From Candidatus Gastranaerophilales bacterium (GTDB lineage: Bacteria > Cyanobacteriota > Vampirovibrionia > Gastranaerophilales > Gastranaerophilaceae): a DNA stretch of 64,000 nt. Below the pieces are notes generated by a model. It made no database searches. It was not told the origin of the DNA and saw only the letters and a list, made by a program, of their open reading frames with translations. The stretch is taken from positions 1 through 64,000 of the forward strand of contig CAJUJH010000001.1 of the NCBI GenBank assembly GCA_910586855.1, given 5' to 3'. Positions 7,790 to 16,457 of this stretch are shown here, piece by piece; the stretch's first letter is position 1, and each line of letters opens with the position of its first letter. The position numbers and the translations under genes are program-made.

Positions 7790-9703
7790 ATGGGACTTTT
7801 TGATTGGATTAAAAATTCAGGAGAAAAATTAAGAAGGGTTGAAGATAAGATTTATCAACAAAGAACTGACTTTGTTGAAATTTATCAAAAAAATCTTGCT
7901 CTTGAAAAAGAAATTTCTCAAAGAACAGAAGAACTGCATAAAGCAAATCAAACGCTTTTAACACTTGAACATGTTTGGGATATGATGAACTCTTCAAGAC
8001 CTTTATCAAGCGTTTTGGAAACCATAGTTTCAAGTCTTCATGGGGAATTTCGATATTTATACAGCTGTATTATCCAAAAACAGCTTGATTCAAAAGGCGA
8101 ATTTTTTGCATTTAAAACTTATTTTCAAAATGAATTTTCAGCAAGAATTGACGAATGCATTAAGACACCTCTTTTTGAAACAAGAATAAATATTGGAAAA
8201 AATACAAATTTTTATGAAGCTGTTGAAAATAAAAAGTTTAGATTTTATCCAATTAATGAAGATATTTTCAATGCTCTTTTCCCTGATAATTTTTTCCCTG
8301 AAAAAATTATTGAACTAAGAAAAACTACCCTTGTTAAATCCTTAATGGTACTCCCTATTGTATCAAAAGAGTTTACAGGATTTTTAGCAGTATTTTCTCC
8401 AAGGGAAGAGCCTAAAGAATCAGAAGTAAATTTCCTGAATCTTTTTGCACGACAAATTGAGCTTGCAATTACAATTGCAAATCTTTTTGAAACTGTGAAA
8501 AAACAAGCTGTAACAGACCCTCTCACAGAATTATTCAACAGACGCTTTTATGAAGATGCTCTTGCACGTGAAGCAAAGCGTGCTCTTCGTTTAAACCAGC
8601 CGTTTACATTAATTTCGCTTGACTTGGACAAATTAAAACACATAAATGATATGCACGGTCATTCTGCAGGCGATATAGCAATTAAAACCGTAGCTTCTGT
8701 TATAACCAAAAATTCACGGTCTGTTGATGTACCTTCAAGAATTGGTGGGGAGGAATTTGCGATAATATTGCCTGGTGTTGATTCAAACGGCGGATTAATT
8801 GCAGCTGAAAGAATCCGCGCTTCGCTTGAAGCACAACAGGTTGAAATGGTCGGAAAAATTACTGCAAGTATCGGCGTTGCAACATTTATTGAACAGACAA
8901 CAAATTTGGATGAACTTGTTGAAATAGCTGATAAGGCAATGTATTTTGCAAAACAAAACGGCAGAAACCAGGTTAAACTTGCTGAAGCTGAGGGCGATAT
9001 TTCTTGGCAGGAAGTTGCAGTAGATGCGTTTGTTCAAATTTTAGATAACCACAAAATTCCATTTAATACCTCAATGGCAGAAAACTTGTCTAAAAAACTA
9101 CAGACAAATCAAGACAAAACAAGCGGCAATTCTACAAAAGATTTATTGTACACAGTTGTTGATACAATTTCAAAAAGCTATGCCCCGCAGCACCAGGAAG
9201 GAATTACAAAGGCAAAGGTGCAGCTTGCTTCAGCCATTGCGAAACGATTTGATTTACAAAAATCAGATGTTGATAAATTAAAAATTGCAATGCTTTTGTA
9301 TGATATCGGCAATATTATGGTTCCAAATGATTTGTTAAAGAAAACTTCGCCTTTAACAGAAGAAGAAAAGGCAACTATCACAAAACATCCGATTTATGCT
9401 GCACAGGAAATTTTAAAACCCATAAATCATGTTTCAAATATTATCCCGATTATTGAACATCACCATGAAAACTGGGATGGTACAGGATATCCGAGCAAGA
9501 AAAAAGGGGACGATATTCCTTTGATTTCACAGATTATTTTAATTGTGGATTCATATTATGCAATGATTTCAGAACGTCCATATCGTAAAGCATATGCTGA
9601 AGAAGAGGCTGTTGAAGAAATTAAAAAACTTCGCGGCAAAAAATATTCTGAAGAATTAACGGATGAATTTGTCCATGCAATTAATGATTTAAAAGGAATG
9701 TAG
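7790..9703 (+). CDS. GGDEF protein with C-terminal degenerate HD-GYP domain
   Basis: A composite c-di-GMP protein of 637 residues. Residues 15-60 form a coiled coil and about 70-230 a GAF-like region. Residues about 240-395 are GGDEF with intact RIGGEEF (317-323). Residues about 450-635 are an HD-GYP domain with the GYP motif (HHHENWDGTGYP, 557-568) and a conserved RPYR. The HD pair itself reads LYDIGN (503-508) where the family has LHDIGK, and the His expected about 20-25 residues earlier is not seen. The synthase half therefore looks active while the phosphodiesterase half has probably lost metal ligands and may only bind c-di-GMP. No membrane segment is seen. Confidence 0.85.
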   Translation: MGLFDWIKNSGEKLRRVEDKIYQQRTDFVEIYQKNLALEKEISQRTEELHKANQTLLTLEHVWDMMNSSRPLSSVLETIVSSLHGEFRYLYSCIIQKQLDSKGEFFAFKTYFQNEFSARIDECIKTPLFETRINIGKNTNFYEAVENKKFRFYPINEDIFNALFPDNFFPEKIIELRKTTLVKSLMVLPIVSKEFTGFLAVFSPREEPKESEVNFLNLFARQIELAITIANLFETVKKQAVTDPLTELFNRRFYEDALAREAKRALRLNQPFTLISLDLDKLKHINDMHGHSAGDIAIKTVASVITKNSRSVDVPSRIGGEEFAIILPGVDSNGGLIAAERIRASLEAQQVEMVGKITASIGVATFIEQTTNLDELVEIADKAMYFAKQNGRNQVKLAEAEGDISWQEVAVDAFVQILDNHKIPFNTSMAENLSKKLQTNQDKTSGNSTKDLLYTVVDTISKSYAPQHQEGITKAKVQLASAIAKRFDLQKSDVDKLKIAMLLYDIGNIMVPNDLLKKTSPLTEEEKATITKHPIYAAQEILKPINHVSNIIPIIEHHHENWDGTGYPSKKKGDDIPLISQIILIVDSYYAMISERPYRKAYAEEEAVEEIKKLRGKKYSEELTDEFVHAINDLKGM

Positions 9704-9720
9704 AATAACAAGGAAAAAAT

Positions 9721-10194
9721 ATGTATTGTTCAAAATGTGGAAAAGAAACAAGTGATGGAAGCTCTTTTTGCGCAGCTTGCGGAAATAATTTAGCTGGCAA
9801 AAAACAGTCTTTATACGACCTAAAACCCAAAAAAACTGCCTGGCAGGCTATTTTATTATATTTGTCTGCCCTTGCAATAGAATTTTTGTGCTTAATATTA
9901 TTAATTGTTACAATAGTAATTGTAATGCAGGCTTTGGGTATAAAAATCAATATTCCGGAATTTAAAGCACAGGCTAAAAAATGGACTGTGTTCTTAAATC
10001 CCGTGTTTGCAATGGTTTTCAGCATTTTAATTATGCAGGCGAAAAATCTCTTTAAGCAAAAAAGAGCAATTATTTTTACTGCAATTTCAGCCATAGTTTC
10101 ATTTTTGGTAGGTTCTGTTGTAGGATTTATCTTTGTTGCAATTATGACAAGGTTTACACCCAAAGACCCTGAAACCATTGAACAAAAAGCTTAA
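9721..10194 (+). CDS. Zinc-ribbon membrane protein
   Basis: The N-terminus is a four-Cys zinc ribbon (MYCSKCGKE ... CAACG, residues 3-20), followed by a short linker and three or four hydrophobic segments (about 43-70, 92-105, 118-142). This architecture is common for small bacterial zinc_ribbon_2 membrane proteins of unknown role. An AAGG ribosome-binding site precedes the ATG. It lies 17 nt after the GGDEF/HD-GYP gene and is probably co-transcribed with it. Confidence 0.65.
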   Translation: MYCSKCGKETSDGSSFCAACGNNLAGKKQSLYDLKPKKTAWQAILLYLSALAIEFLCLILLIVTIVIVMQALGIKINIPEFKAQAKKWTVFLNPVFAMVFSILIMQAKNLFKQKRAIIFTAISAIVSFLVGSVVGFIFVAIMTRFTPKDPETIEQKA

Positions 10195-10210
10195 AATAAA
10201 CTATAAGATA

Positions 10211-10239
10211 AATGGGATTCATAAATATGAATCCCATTT
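10211..10239. terminator. Bidirectional terminator
   Basis: A long near-perfect inverted repeat (AATGGGATTCATA and its complement, 2-nt loop) followed by TTTT on + lies between the convergent zinc-ribbon gene and the dehydrogenase gene. It probably ends both transcripts. Confidence 0.8.
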
Positions 10240-10253
10240 TATTATATTTGCAA

Positions 10254-11219
10254 TTAAAATTTTAAAATAACTTTAAGTGTATCTTTGTTTCTGTTTAATT
10301 CAAAGGCTTCAACTCCTTGGTTAAACGGCAAAATCTTTGTAATTAACGGTTTAACATCAATAACCCCGCGCTCTAAAAGCCTCATCACAGGTGCAAATTG
10401 CCCGCAGCGTGAACCAACTACTGTTATTTCATTAATTACAACAGGCGCAAGGTTTAATCCTTCGCTCGCCGCTATTGTGCTTTTTAAAACAAGTATTCCT
10501 CTTGGTTTTACAAGATTTAAAGATGTTTCAAAGCCTCCTTTTGAGCCTGTAGCCTCAATCACAATATCAAAAGATTGCTCTAACCCTTTAATATCATCTA
10601 AAAGCAATGTCTTATTGCTTGCATTAGCCGAAATATCAAGCTTATTTTGATGTTTTCCGATATGTGTTATATCAATATTCAATGCTCCTAAAACAAGTGC
10701 GATTGAAAGTCCGAGTTTGCCGTCTCCTAAAAGTGCCACTTTATCAGTCGGTTTTATATGTACCTGCTCGATTATTTCATATGCAGCTGCCAAAGGTTCA
10801 ATAAATACAGCTGTTTCATCAGATACAGAATCAGGAATTTCAAGCAAATTTGAAACAGGAAGTGTAAAATATTCGCTAAAACACCCTTCTTTCTGCCAAA
10901 TACCAAGAGTGCCTCTATTTGGACAATGTCTTTCTAAGCCTTTAGCACACCATTCACAGTTTTTACACCCTGCATTTATTTCACCGACAACTCTTTTACC
11001 TATCCAGTGTTTATCAGCTTCATCAAAAACTTTTTCAACAACTCCTGTAAATTCGTGCCCTAAAACACCCTTATAGCCCATATACCCTTTCGTAATCTCT
11101 TCATCTGTATTACAAACCCCTGCATATGTTGTTTTTATAAGGGCTTCTCCTTTTTTTAAAACAGGTTCTTTGTAATTTTCATCTAATTTTAGTCCATTAT
11201 CAAAAATTAATGCCTTCAT
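10254..11219 (-). CDS. Zinc-dependent MDR alcohol/polyol dehydrogenase
   Basis: Medium-chain dehydrogenase/reductase, 321 residues from the chosen start. It has the catalytic zinc region (GVCNTDE and GHEFTGVVEK), the structural-zinc Cys cluster (CKNCEWC ... HCPNRG) and a Rossmann GDGKLGLS loop. The substrate is not readable; threonine, sorbitol and general alcohol dehydrogenases share these motifs. I begin at MKALIFDNG (11219) because AGGAG lies 13 nt before it; an ATG 21 nt upstream would place that site inside the gene. A terminator separates it from trxB upstream, so it is a separate transcript unless there is read-through. Confidence 0.75.
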   Translation of the reverse strand: MKALIFDNGLKLDENYKEPVLKKGEALIKTTYAGVCNTDEEITKGYMGYKGVLGHEFTGVVEKVFDEADKHWIGKRVVGEINAGCKNCEWCAKGLERHCPNRGTLGIWQKEGCFSEYFTLPVSNLLEIPDSVSDETAVFIEPLAAAYEIIEQVHIKPTDKVALLGDGKLGLSIALVLGALNIDITHIGKHQNKLDISANASNKTLLLDDIKGLEQSFDIVIEATGSKGGFETSLNLVKPRGILVLKSTIAASEGLNLAPVVINEITVVGSRCGQFAPVMRLLERGVIDVKPLITKILPFNQGVEAFELNRNKDTLKVILKF

Positions 11220-11254
11220 ATTTGCTTCACTTCTCCTCATTATTAAATTAAAAA

Positions 11255-11275
11255 AGCCCCAAAAACCAAGGGGCT
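11255..11275 (-). terminator. Rho-independent terminator after trxB
   Basis: AGCCCC (11255-11260) pairs with GGGGCT (11270-11275). On the - strand it is followed by a run of T (complement of A at 11246-11255). Confidence 0.75.
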
Positions 11276-11289
11276 GTAAAATGCATTGT

Positions 11290-12243
11290 TTATCTGGCGC
11301 CGACCGCTGCTGTCTTAAGCTCTTCTATATATTTAACGGCTGAAATACCTGCAACTGCACCATCAGACACTGCAGTTATCACCTGTCTTAGAGGTGTAAT
11401 TCGAACATCTCCTGCTGCAAATACACCCATTGTGCTTGTTCTCATTTGTTCATCGACCTTGATAAATCCTCTTTCATCCTGCATAATCTGTCCTGAAAAA
11501 TCTTTAACATTTGGCGTAAAACCAATATATGGAAATACTCCGTCAACTTTAAGGTCTTGAATCTCTTTTGTTTTAACATTTTGAACTTTTATGCTGCCAA
11601 CACATCCTTCGCCATTTGAATCAATTTCTAATGGCACCGTGTCATAAATAAATTCAATTTTGTCATTCTGGAATGCACGCTCCTGAACAATTTTATCTGC
11701 ACGGAGCTCGTCACGTCTATGAATTATATAAACCTTTTTTGCAAATTTTGTAAGGTAAGCGCCTTCTTCAACCGCAGCATTGCCGCCACCAACAACTGCA
11801 ACAACTTTATCCTTATAAAATGCCCCGTCGCATACGGCACAATAACTTACGCCTTTTCCTATATGTTCAAGCTCGCCTTTTATGCCAAGTTTTGAAGCGC
11901 TGGCACCGGTTGCAATAATTACTGTACGCGCTTTATATTCATTTTTTAGAGTTTTAATTGTTTTAATGTCTGAAACAAGGTCTATGCTTTGAATTTCTTC
12001 CATCATAAACTTTGGAACATTAAATTTATCAAGATGGTGTTCAAATTTTTCCGCTAATTCCCATCCTTCAATTGAATCAAACCCTAAATAATTTTCTATT
12101 TCAAGATAATTCACAGGCTGTCCGCCAAGAGTTGATGTATCTACTATTGCAACATCCACATTTCCTCTTTTAGCATATAATGCAGCGCTTATTCCTGCAG
12201 GTCCTCCCCCTAAAACTATTAAATCAAATATTTTTTCACTCAA
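11290..12243 (-). CDS. trxB: Thioredoxin reductase
   Basis: An NADPH-dependent flavoprotein that reduces thioredoxin. The N-terminal FAD loop is GGGPAGISAALYA (12-24), the redox-active disulfide is CAVCDGAF (Cys135 and Cys138), the NADPH loop is VGGGNAAVEE and a late FAD segment is GVFAAGDVR. The length (317) is normal for the low-molecular-weight bacterial enzyme. It begins 2 nt after the stop of a secreted-protein gene on the same strand, so the two are one operon, ended by the hairpin at 11255-11275. Confidence 0.92.
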   Translation of the reverse strand: MSEKIFDLIVLGGGPAGISAALYAKRGNVDVAIVDTSTLGGQPVNYLEIENYLGFDSIEGWELAEKFEHHLDKFNVPKFMMEEIQSIDLVSDIKTIKTLKNEYKARTVIIATGASASKLGIKGELEHIGKGVSYCAVCDGAFYKDKVVAVVGGGNAAVEEGAYLTKFAKKVYIIHRRDELRADKIVQERAFQNDKIEFIYDTVPLEIDSNGEGCVGSIKVQNVKTKEIQDLKVDGVFPYIGFTPNVKDFSGQIMQDERGFIKVDEQMRTSTMGVFAAGDVRITPLRQVITAVSDGAVAGISAVKYIEELKTAAVGAR

Positions 12244-12245
12244 TT

Positions 12246-12746
12246 TTATCTCTCTCCTGATATTTTTTGCCCTATTACAATATATTTTACTATATCTTTA
12301 GAAATTAGTTTGTTATTTTCATATTTTTCAATAATAAATGTATCAAATCCTCTAAAAATATTACCGTCAAGCACAAATTCGGGGCTTTCTTTTTCCACAA
12401 AAGTATATTTACCCTCTTTTTTCTCTTTTCTTCTGTTGAATTTTAAAGTTTTGCCATCAAGTTTATCTAAATCTGATTCAATTTGGATGGAAGATTTCGC
12501 ACCCGTCATTGAGTTTTCAAGGATTAAGACGTTACCGCCCCCAGAAAGGTTCCAAATATCTACACTTAATTTATTAAAAATTCTTGGGTTATTAGAACTT
12601 TGCATTTTGGATGTCACATGCCATATCCCAAAAAAGCCTTTTGGAATAACATCATAGACAGCACCGCCCTTTAAGGTTTCCGCCCTAGCATCAAGCATAA
12701 ATAAAAATGCAATAAGAATTATTAACCATCTGCAAAACTTCTTCAT
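12246..12746 (-). CDS. Secreted hypothetical protein, 166 aa
   Basis: A clear signal peptide (KKFCRWLIILIAFLFMLDARA, cleavage near residue 22), then a beta-rich mature region with GFFGIWHVTSKM and a Lys/Glu-rich hairpin. This predicts a periplasmic or outer-membrane-associated protein. No Cys lipobox is present. It is the first gene of the trxB operon. No known family is recognised; the beta pattern recalls small lipocalin-like envelope proteins, which is only a guess. Confidence 0.6.
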   Translation of the reverse strand: MKKFCRWLIILIAFLFMLDARAETLKGGAVYDVIPKGFFGIWHVTSKMQSSNNPRIFNKLSVDIWNLSGGGNVLILENSMTGAKSSIQIESDLDKLDGKTLKFNRRKEKKEGKYTFVEKESPEFVLDGNIFRGFDTFIIEKYENNKLISKDIVKYIVIGQKISGER

Positions 12747-12831
12747 AAAGATATTTTAATTAAGAATATTAAAAAGAAAATTGATGAAGGGGATATATTT
12801 TTAATTACAATTATTTTCTATATCTTCAAGA

Positions 12832-13053
12832 TTAGAAATCAAAAAAGTCTTTAACATTTACACCAAGAGCATTCGCAAATGCTTTAAGCCTCAAGCTTGA
12901 AACATTTATCTGCCCAATTTCCGCTTTGCCGATAGTAGTATAGTGAACATTTGTATATTCAGCCAGTTTTTCTTGTGAAATCTTTTTTAATTTTCTGTAT
13001 TTTTTAATATTTTGTCCAAGCTTTATAAGAAATTCTTTGTCATCTGATTTCAT
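12832..13053 (-). CDS. XRE-family HTH regulator (module copy 1)
   Basis: A 73-residue single-domain HTH_3/Cro-type DNA-binding protein. Helix-turn-helix spans roughly residues 24-45 (KISQEKLAEYTNVHYTTIGK), and it ends VKDFFDF. The start is ATG 13053 rather than a TTG three codons earlier. A TATATT box lies 7 nt upstream of that ATG and no Shine-Dalgarno is seen, so its mRNA may be leaderless. It is divergent from a 56-aa gene whose promoter overlaps its own start region, so autoregulation of both is likely. About 60% identical to the copy at 16138-16359. Confidence 0.8.
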   Translation of the reverse strand: MKSDDKEFLIKLGQNIKKYRKLKKISQEKLAEYTNVHYTTIGKAEIGQINVSSLRLKAFANALGVNVKDFFDF

Positions 13054-13055
13054 AC

Positions 13056-13084
13056 TTGACAATATAGACTGAAATTCTTAGAAT
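13056..13084 (+). promoter_or_regulatory. Promoter and likely operator of XRE module 1
   Basis: TTGACA (13056-13061), a 17-nt spacer, TAGAAT (13079-13084). The -10 lies inside an inverted repeat AATTCT-T-AGAATT (13073-13085), a plausible binding site for the divergent XRE protein. Confidence 0.6.
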
Positions 13085-13141
13085 TAGTATAGAGTGATAT
13101 TCTTATAAAGCTGAAAATATTTAGTATGAAAGAATTTTGCA

Positions 13142-13312
13142 ATGACTGAAGAAAAAATGATTTATAACAAACTTATAGAAATATCAGCTTTGCTTTATGT
13201 ATTAGAAGCTGCATTGAATACTGATATCCAACCCACTAAAGATACAAGCCCTTATGCCTGCTTTGCAAAACTCATAAGAAATAAACTTTGCGATTTAATT
13301 GAATCATTGTAA
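13142..13312 (+). CDS. Small helical protein of XRE module 1 (56 aa)
   Basis: Encodes a 56-residue protein beginning MTEEKMIYNKLIEISALLYV and ending KLCDLIESL: largely helical, with two Cys. The same gene recurs at 16458-16634 with 51 of 56 residues identical, and the 61 nt from 13125 to 13185 are identical in the two copies, so it is a conserved gene rather than a chance frame. A seven-codon upstream frame (13126-13149) overlaps the start. No Shine-Dalgarno is evident. The family is not recognised. It may be an antitoxin-like, adaptor or regulatory peptide paired with the XRE protein. Confidence 0.6.
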   Translation: MTEEKMIYNKLIEISALLYVLEAALNTDIQPTKDTSPYACFAKLIRNKLCDLIESL

Positions 13313-13330
13313 AATACTATAAATTAAAAA

Positions 13331-14335
13331 TTATTTTTGTTTTTGAATCATCTGTTTTATTGCAATATCAAAGTCTGATTCTATTTTTTGCGTTTTATTA
13401 AATTTGTCATATTCTTTTTCAGCCTTACTATCCGCCTGTTTTTTGGAAATTTTCCCCTTGTTTGTTAAAATTTCATATCTTCTAAATTCTAAAAACTCAT
13501 TCACGCTTTTTGAAAACTCTGCCATTGTAAATGTGTTTTCTCTTTCAATTAAATCTTCAATATAATCAAAATATCCTGTTATCGCGCGCTCTAATTGCCT
13601 GATTTCTTTTTCGCTTAAATAATTCTTTGCAATTGTAACATCGGATTTTAGAATCCTTCCATCTGGACAGTTTTTCCATGTGGTAAGTCCCATGTTTTCT
13701 TTTGAGCTGTCAGATTGATTGTAAACAATTTCAGCTGCAGTCTGCCCTGTGATTGCAAAATGAAATTTGTTTTGAATAGTTGCATAAAATTCTTTGGTCA
13801 CAGGAGATTTTTTATCATAATCAATTGAACATTCAGCAAAAATATCGGTTATCTGCTGCCAGATTCTGCGCTCAGATGCTCTGATTGAGCGTACTCTTTC
13901 AAGCAGTTCTCTGAAATAATCCTTGCCAAAGGCGGTTTTACCTTGTTTTAACCGTTCATCATCAAGTACAAAACCTTTTTGGATAAATTCTTTTAAAATA
14001 TTTGTTGCCCAAATTCTAAACTTGGTAGCTTTTGAAGAATTAACTCTATAGCCTACAGAAATTATGGCATCTAGATTGTAGAATGATGTTTCTCTTAAAA
14101 CCTGCCTGCCACCTTCATTTTGAACTATTTCCATTTTGGAAATAGTTGAATCTTGCCTTAGTTCTTCTTCTTCATATATGTTTGTTAAATGTTTACTAAT
14201 AGCTGGAACATTTACACCGAACAGCTCTGCCATTGCTTTTTGTGTAAGCCAGATTGTTTCATCCTGAATAACCGCATTCACGCTTACATTCTCTTCAGGG
14301 GTACTGTATATTAAAAACTGCATATCTTTGTTCAT
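13331..14335 (-). CDS. RhuM-family protein
   Basis: 334 residues matching the virulence RhuM family. An N-terminal DNA-binding-like region (TIWLTQKAMAELFGVN, then ISKHLTNIYEEEEL), a middle segment (SFYNLDAIISVGYRVNS, ATKFRIWA) and a C-terminal helical domain. RhuM proteins occur in genomic islands and near toxin-antitoxin and restriction genes; their biochemical role is unclear. It has its own start on the - strand and converges on the small gene of XRE module 1 (18 nt apart). No prophage genes accompany it. Confidence 0.8.
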   Translation of the reverse strand: MNKDMQFLIYSTPEENVSVNAVIQDETIWLTQKAMAELFGVNVPAISKHLTNIYEEEELRQDSTISKMEIVQNEGGRQVLRETSFYNLDAIISVGYRVNSSKATKFRIWATNILKEFIQKGFVLDDERLKQGKTAFGKDYFRELLERVRSIRASERRIWQQITDIFAECSIDYDKKSPVTKEFYATIQNKFHFAITGQTAAEIVYNQSDSSKENMGLTTWKNCPDGRILKSDVTIAKNYLSEKEIRQLERAITGYFDYIEDLIERENTFTMAEFSKSVNEFLEFRRYEILTNKGKISKKQADSKAEKEYDKFNKTQKIESDFDIAIKQMIQKQK

Positions 14336-14487
14336 TTTTATCTCACTAAATTATAATTCTTGTCTCAATTCTATCATTAAGGTTTTAAAAAAGAAAACTT
14401 AAAAAGAAGCATTTATACTACTTAATAAAAATTCTTTTTTTTTTGCGGAATAGAATTATAATTATTCTAAAGGGAATTAAAAATTTT

Positions 14488-15327
14488 ATGAGAATTATTT
14501 CAGCCGTATTTTTCACAATACTTTTAAATATTGCACCGGCTTGTGCAGAATGGGTGAATGTTCAGGATATTAAAGAGCCTATAAGGCTTTTAGATACCGG
14601 CAGCATCAAAAAGGTAGATTACAAAAACAATGAAGGTGCTATTTTTGCACTTCGGTATATGGATAAAAACAATAAAGAAAGCGTTGCCACCTTCTTTGCA
14701 GATTTTAAAAACAATAAAGCAGGCGTTATTTCTATCCGTCCTTATATAAAAAATATGAAATACGATTTTATCATTCCTGATAACTTTGAAATGAAGAATA
14801 TATCTGAATTTAAGACAAATTTTTCTGAAATTCAAAAATATGTAAACGGAAAAATGGCAGAAACCAAAACCTCTGAATCATCCACAAATGCTTATTTAAA
14901 AGAAGAATCAAATTTAGAAAAAATTGACAAAGAAGGACAAAAAGCAGAAAACCCCGTTGTAGAAAGCAATGCCCCATATTGGAAACCTTATATGACAGGG
15001 CTTGAAAAACGAATAAAGAAAAACTGGCACCCGCCGAAAGTTAATTCATCAAAAAGAACCGTTGTATTATTTAAAATTTCAAAAAACGGCACATTCTTTG
15101 ATTATAAAATAGTAATATCTTCAAATAATAAACTTGCAGATGAAGCCACACTCCGCGCCATTAAGATGGCTTCACCATTTGAAGCTTTCCCAAAAAAATC
15201 AAAATCCGAGAGTATTGATGTAGAATTTACGTTTGATTACAATGTTATTAATAAAGGGTCTTTCAGCCCAAAAGTTAGCCCGAATAATACTTGGCATGGA
15301 AAATATTTAAAAGGTTCTCCTATATAA
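14488..15327 (+). CDS. Secreted TonB C-terminal-domain protein, paralogue 1
   Basis: Start ATG 14488, 279 residues; an upstream TTG at 14443 would add 15 residues ahead of the signal peptide and is not favoured. The signal peptide ends APACA. An N-terminal domain follows (EWVNVQDIKEP, then FADFKNNKAGVISI), then a charged linker (about 110-180) and a TonB/TolA-type C-terminal domain (KRIKKNWHPPK, VVLFKISKNGTF, ADEATLRAIKMASPFEAFP). Unlike TonB it lacks an N-terminal membrane anchor in the mature form. The next gene is a paralogue 10 nt downstream. Confidence 0.7.
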   Translation: MRIISAVFFTILLNIAPACAEWVNVQDIKEPIRLLDTGSIKKVDYKNNEGAIFALRYMDKNNKESVATFFADFKNNKAGVISIRPYIKNMKYDFIIPDNFEMKNISEFKTNFSEIQKYVNGKMAETKTSESSTNAYLKEESNLEKIDKEGQKAENPVVESNAPYWKPYMTGLEKRIKKNWHPPKVNSSKRTVVLFKISKNGTFFDYKIVISSNNKLADEATLRAIKMASPFEAFPKKSKSESIDVEFTFDYNVINKGSFSPKVSPNNTWHGKYLKGSPI

Positions 15328-15337
15328 AAGGGTTTAT

Positions 15338-16141
15338 ATGAAAAATTTTTTAATTATCGTTTTTATAATGTTTTTAGATTTTGCACCGGCTTTTGCTGAA
15401 TGGGTGAATGTTCAGGATATTAAAGAGCCTATAAAGCTTTTAGATACTGATAATATTTATAAATTAAATTACCAAGGCGCTGACGGTGCGGTTTTTAGGT
15501 TAAGGTACATTGGAAAAGACAAAAAAGAACAAGTTGCATCAATTTTTGCGGATTTTAAAAATAATAAAGCAGGTATAATTTCAATTAAGCCGTACCGCGA
15601 AAATACTATACCTAATTTTGCTATTGTAGATGAACTAAAAATGAAAGATATAACTGAATTTAAGACTAATTTTAAAAAAATTAAGGCTTTTGCAGGCGAA
15701 GATTACATTAAAGCCTGCCCTGAAACATACTTGATTCCGCCATATACACAAGAAGAGAAGGCTGCAATAAGAAATTATATTAAAAAAATGGATTCAAAGA
15801 TTAAGAAAAATTGGCATATGCCAAAAGACCAAAAAGAGGCATATGCTGTTGTTTATCTAAAAATAAACAAACACGGCAATATTGAAACCTGTGATATCAC
15901 CCAATCCTCGCATGATGAAATGTTTGACCAAACTGTGCTTCAAGCAGCAAATCTTTCAGAGCCTTTCGGCGCATTTCCAAAACAGTATGATAAAGATTTT
16001 ATGTGGATAAATTACGTTTTTGGGTATAATGCAGTTTCAGCAAGGGATGAACAAAATAATACATTATATAAAATTAATACTGCAGCAAATGTTCTAACCA
16101 CGCTTTTACTCATACCCTTGATGATTTTAGGGATTGATTAA
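15338..16141 (+). CDS. Secreted TonB C-terminal-domain protein, paralogue 2
   Basis: 267 residues: signal peptide ending APAFA, the same EWVNVQDIKEP domain as the gene before it, a TonB-C-like domain (SKIKKNWHMPKDQ, VVYLKINKHGNIETC, LQAANLSEPFGAFP), and an added C-terminal hydrophobic helix (VLTTLLLIPLMILGI) that may anchor it. It arose by tandem duplication of the neighbouring gene, shown by almost identical sequence across the first domain. The stop overlaps the stop of the convergent XRE gene by 4 nt. Confidence 0.7.
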   Translation: MKNFLIIVFIMFLDFAPAFAEWVNVQDIKEPIKLLDTDNIYKLNYQGADGAVFRLRYIGKDKKEQVASIFADFKNNKAGIISIKPYRENTIPNFAIVDELKMKDITEFKTNFKKIKAFAGEDYIKACPETYLIPPYTQEEKAAIRNYIKKMDSKIKKNWHMPKDQKEAYAVVYLKINKHGNIETCDITQSSHDEMFDQTVLQAANLSEPFGAFPKQYDKDFMWINYVFGYNAVSARDEQNNTLYKINTAANVLTTLLLIPLMILGID

Positions 16142-16359
16142 AAATCAAAAAATTCTTTGGGGTTAACTTCTAAAACATCCGCAATACAGTAAAGCATTAG
16201 TGTGGAAGCGTTTAGTTTGCCTGTTTCAATTCTTCCGATTGTTGTCGGATGAATATTAATTTTCTCAGCCAAAGCTTCTTGTGAAAGTTTTTTCAGCTTT
16301 CTAACACTTTTAATTTTCTGCCCTAATTTTAATAAAAATTGTCCGTCTTTTGATTTCAT
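16138..16359 (-). CDS. XRE-family HTH regulator (module copy 2)
   Basis: A 73-residue Cro/CI-type HTH protein, about 60% identical to the copy at 12832-13053, with HTH around residues 24-45 (KLSQEALAEKINIHPTTIGR) and the same FFDF end. The start is ATG 16359; a TATATT box lies 7 nt upstream and no Shine-Dalgarno is seen. It is divergent from the second copy of the small helical gene. Its stop overlaps the second TonB-C gene. Confidence 0.8.
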   Translation of the reverse strand: MKSKDGQFLLKLGQKIKSVRKLKKLSQEALAEKINIHPTTIGRIETGKLNASTLMLYCIADVLEVNPKEFFDF

Positions 16360-16361
16360 TA

Positions 16362-16390
16362 TTGGCAATATAGCGTGACATGCATAAAAT
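16362..16390 (+). promoter_or_regulatory. Promoter of XRE module 2
   Basis: TTGGCA (16362-16367), a 17-nt spacer, TAAAAT (16385-16390). The positions relative to the divergent XRE start are the same as in module 1, so the promoter geometry is conserved between the two copies. Confidence 0.55.
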
Positions 16391-16457
16391 AAGTATATCC
16401 TGAAACGCAGATTTTATAAATAAAATGTTAAATCTATTGATATGAAAGAATTTTGCA

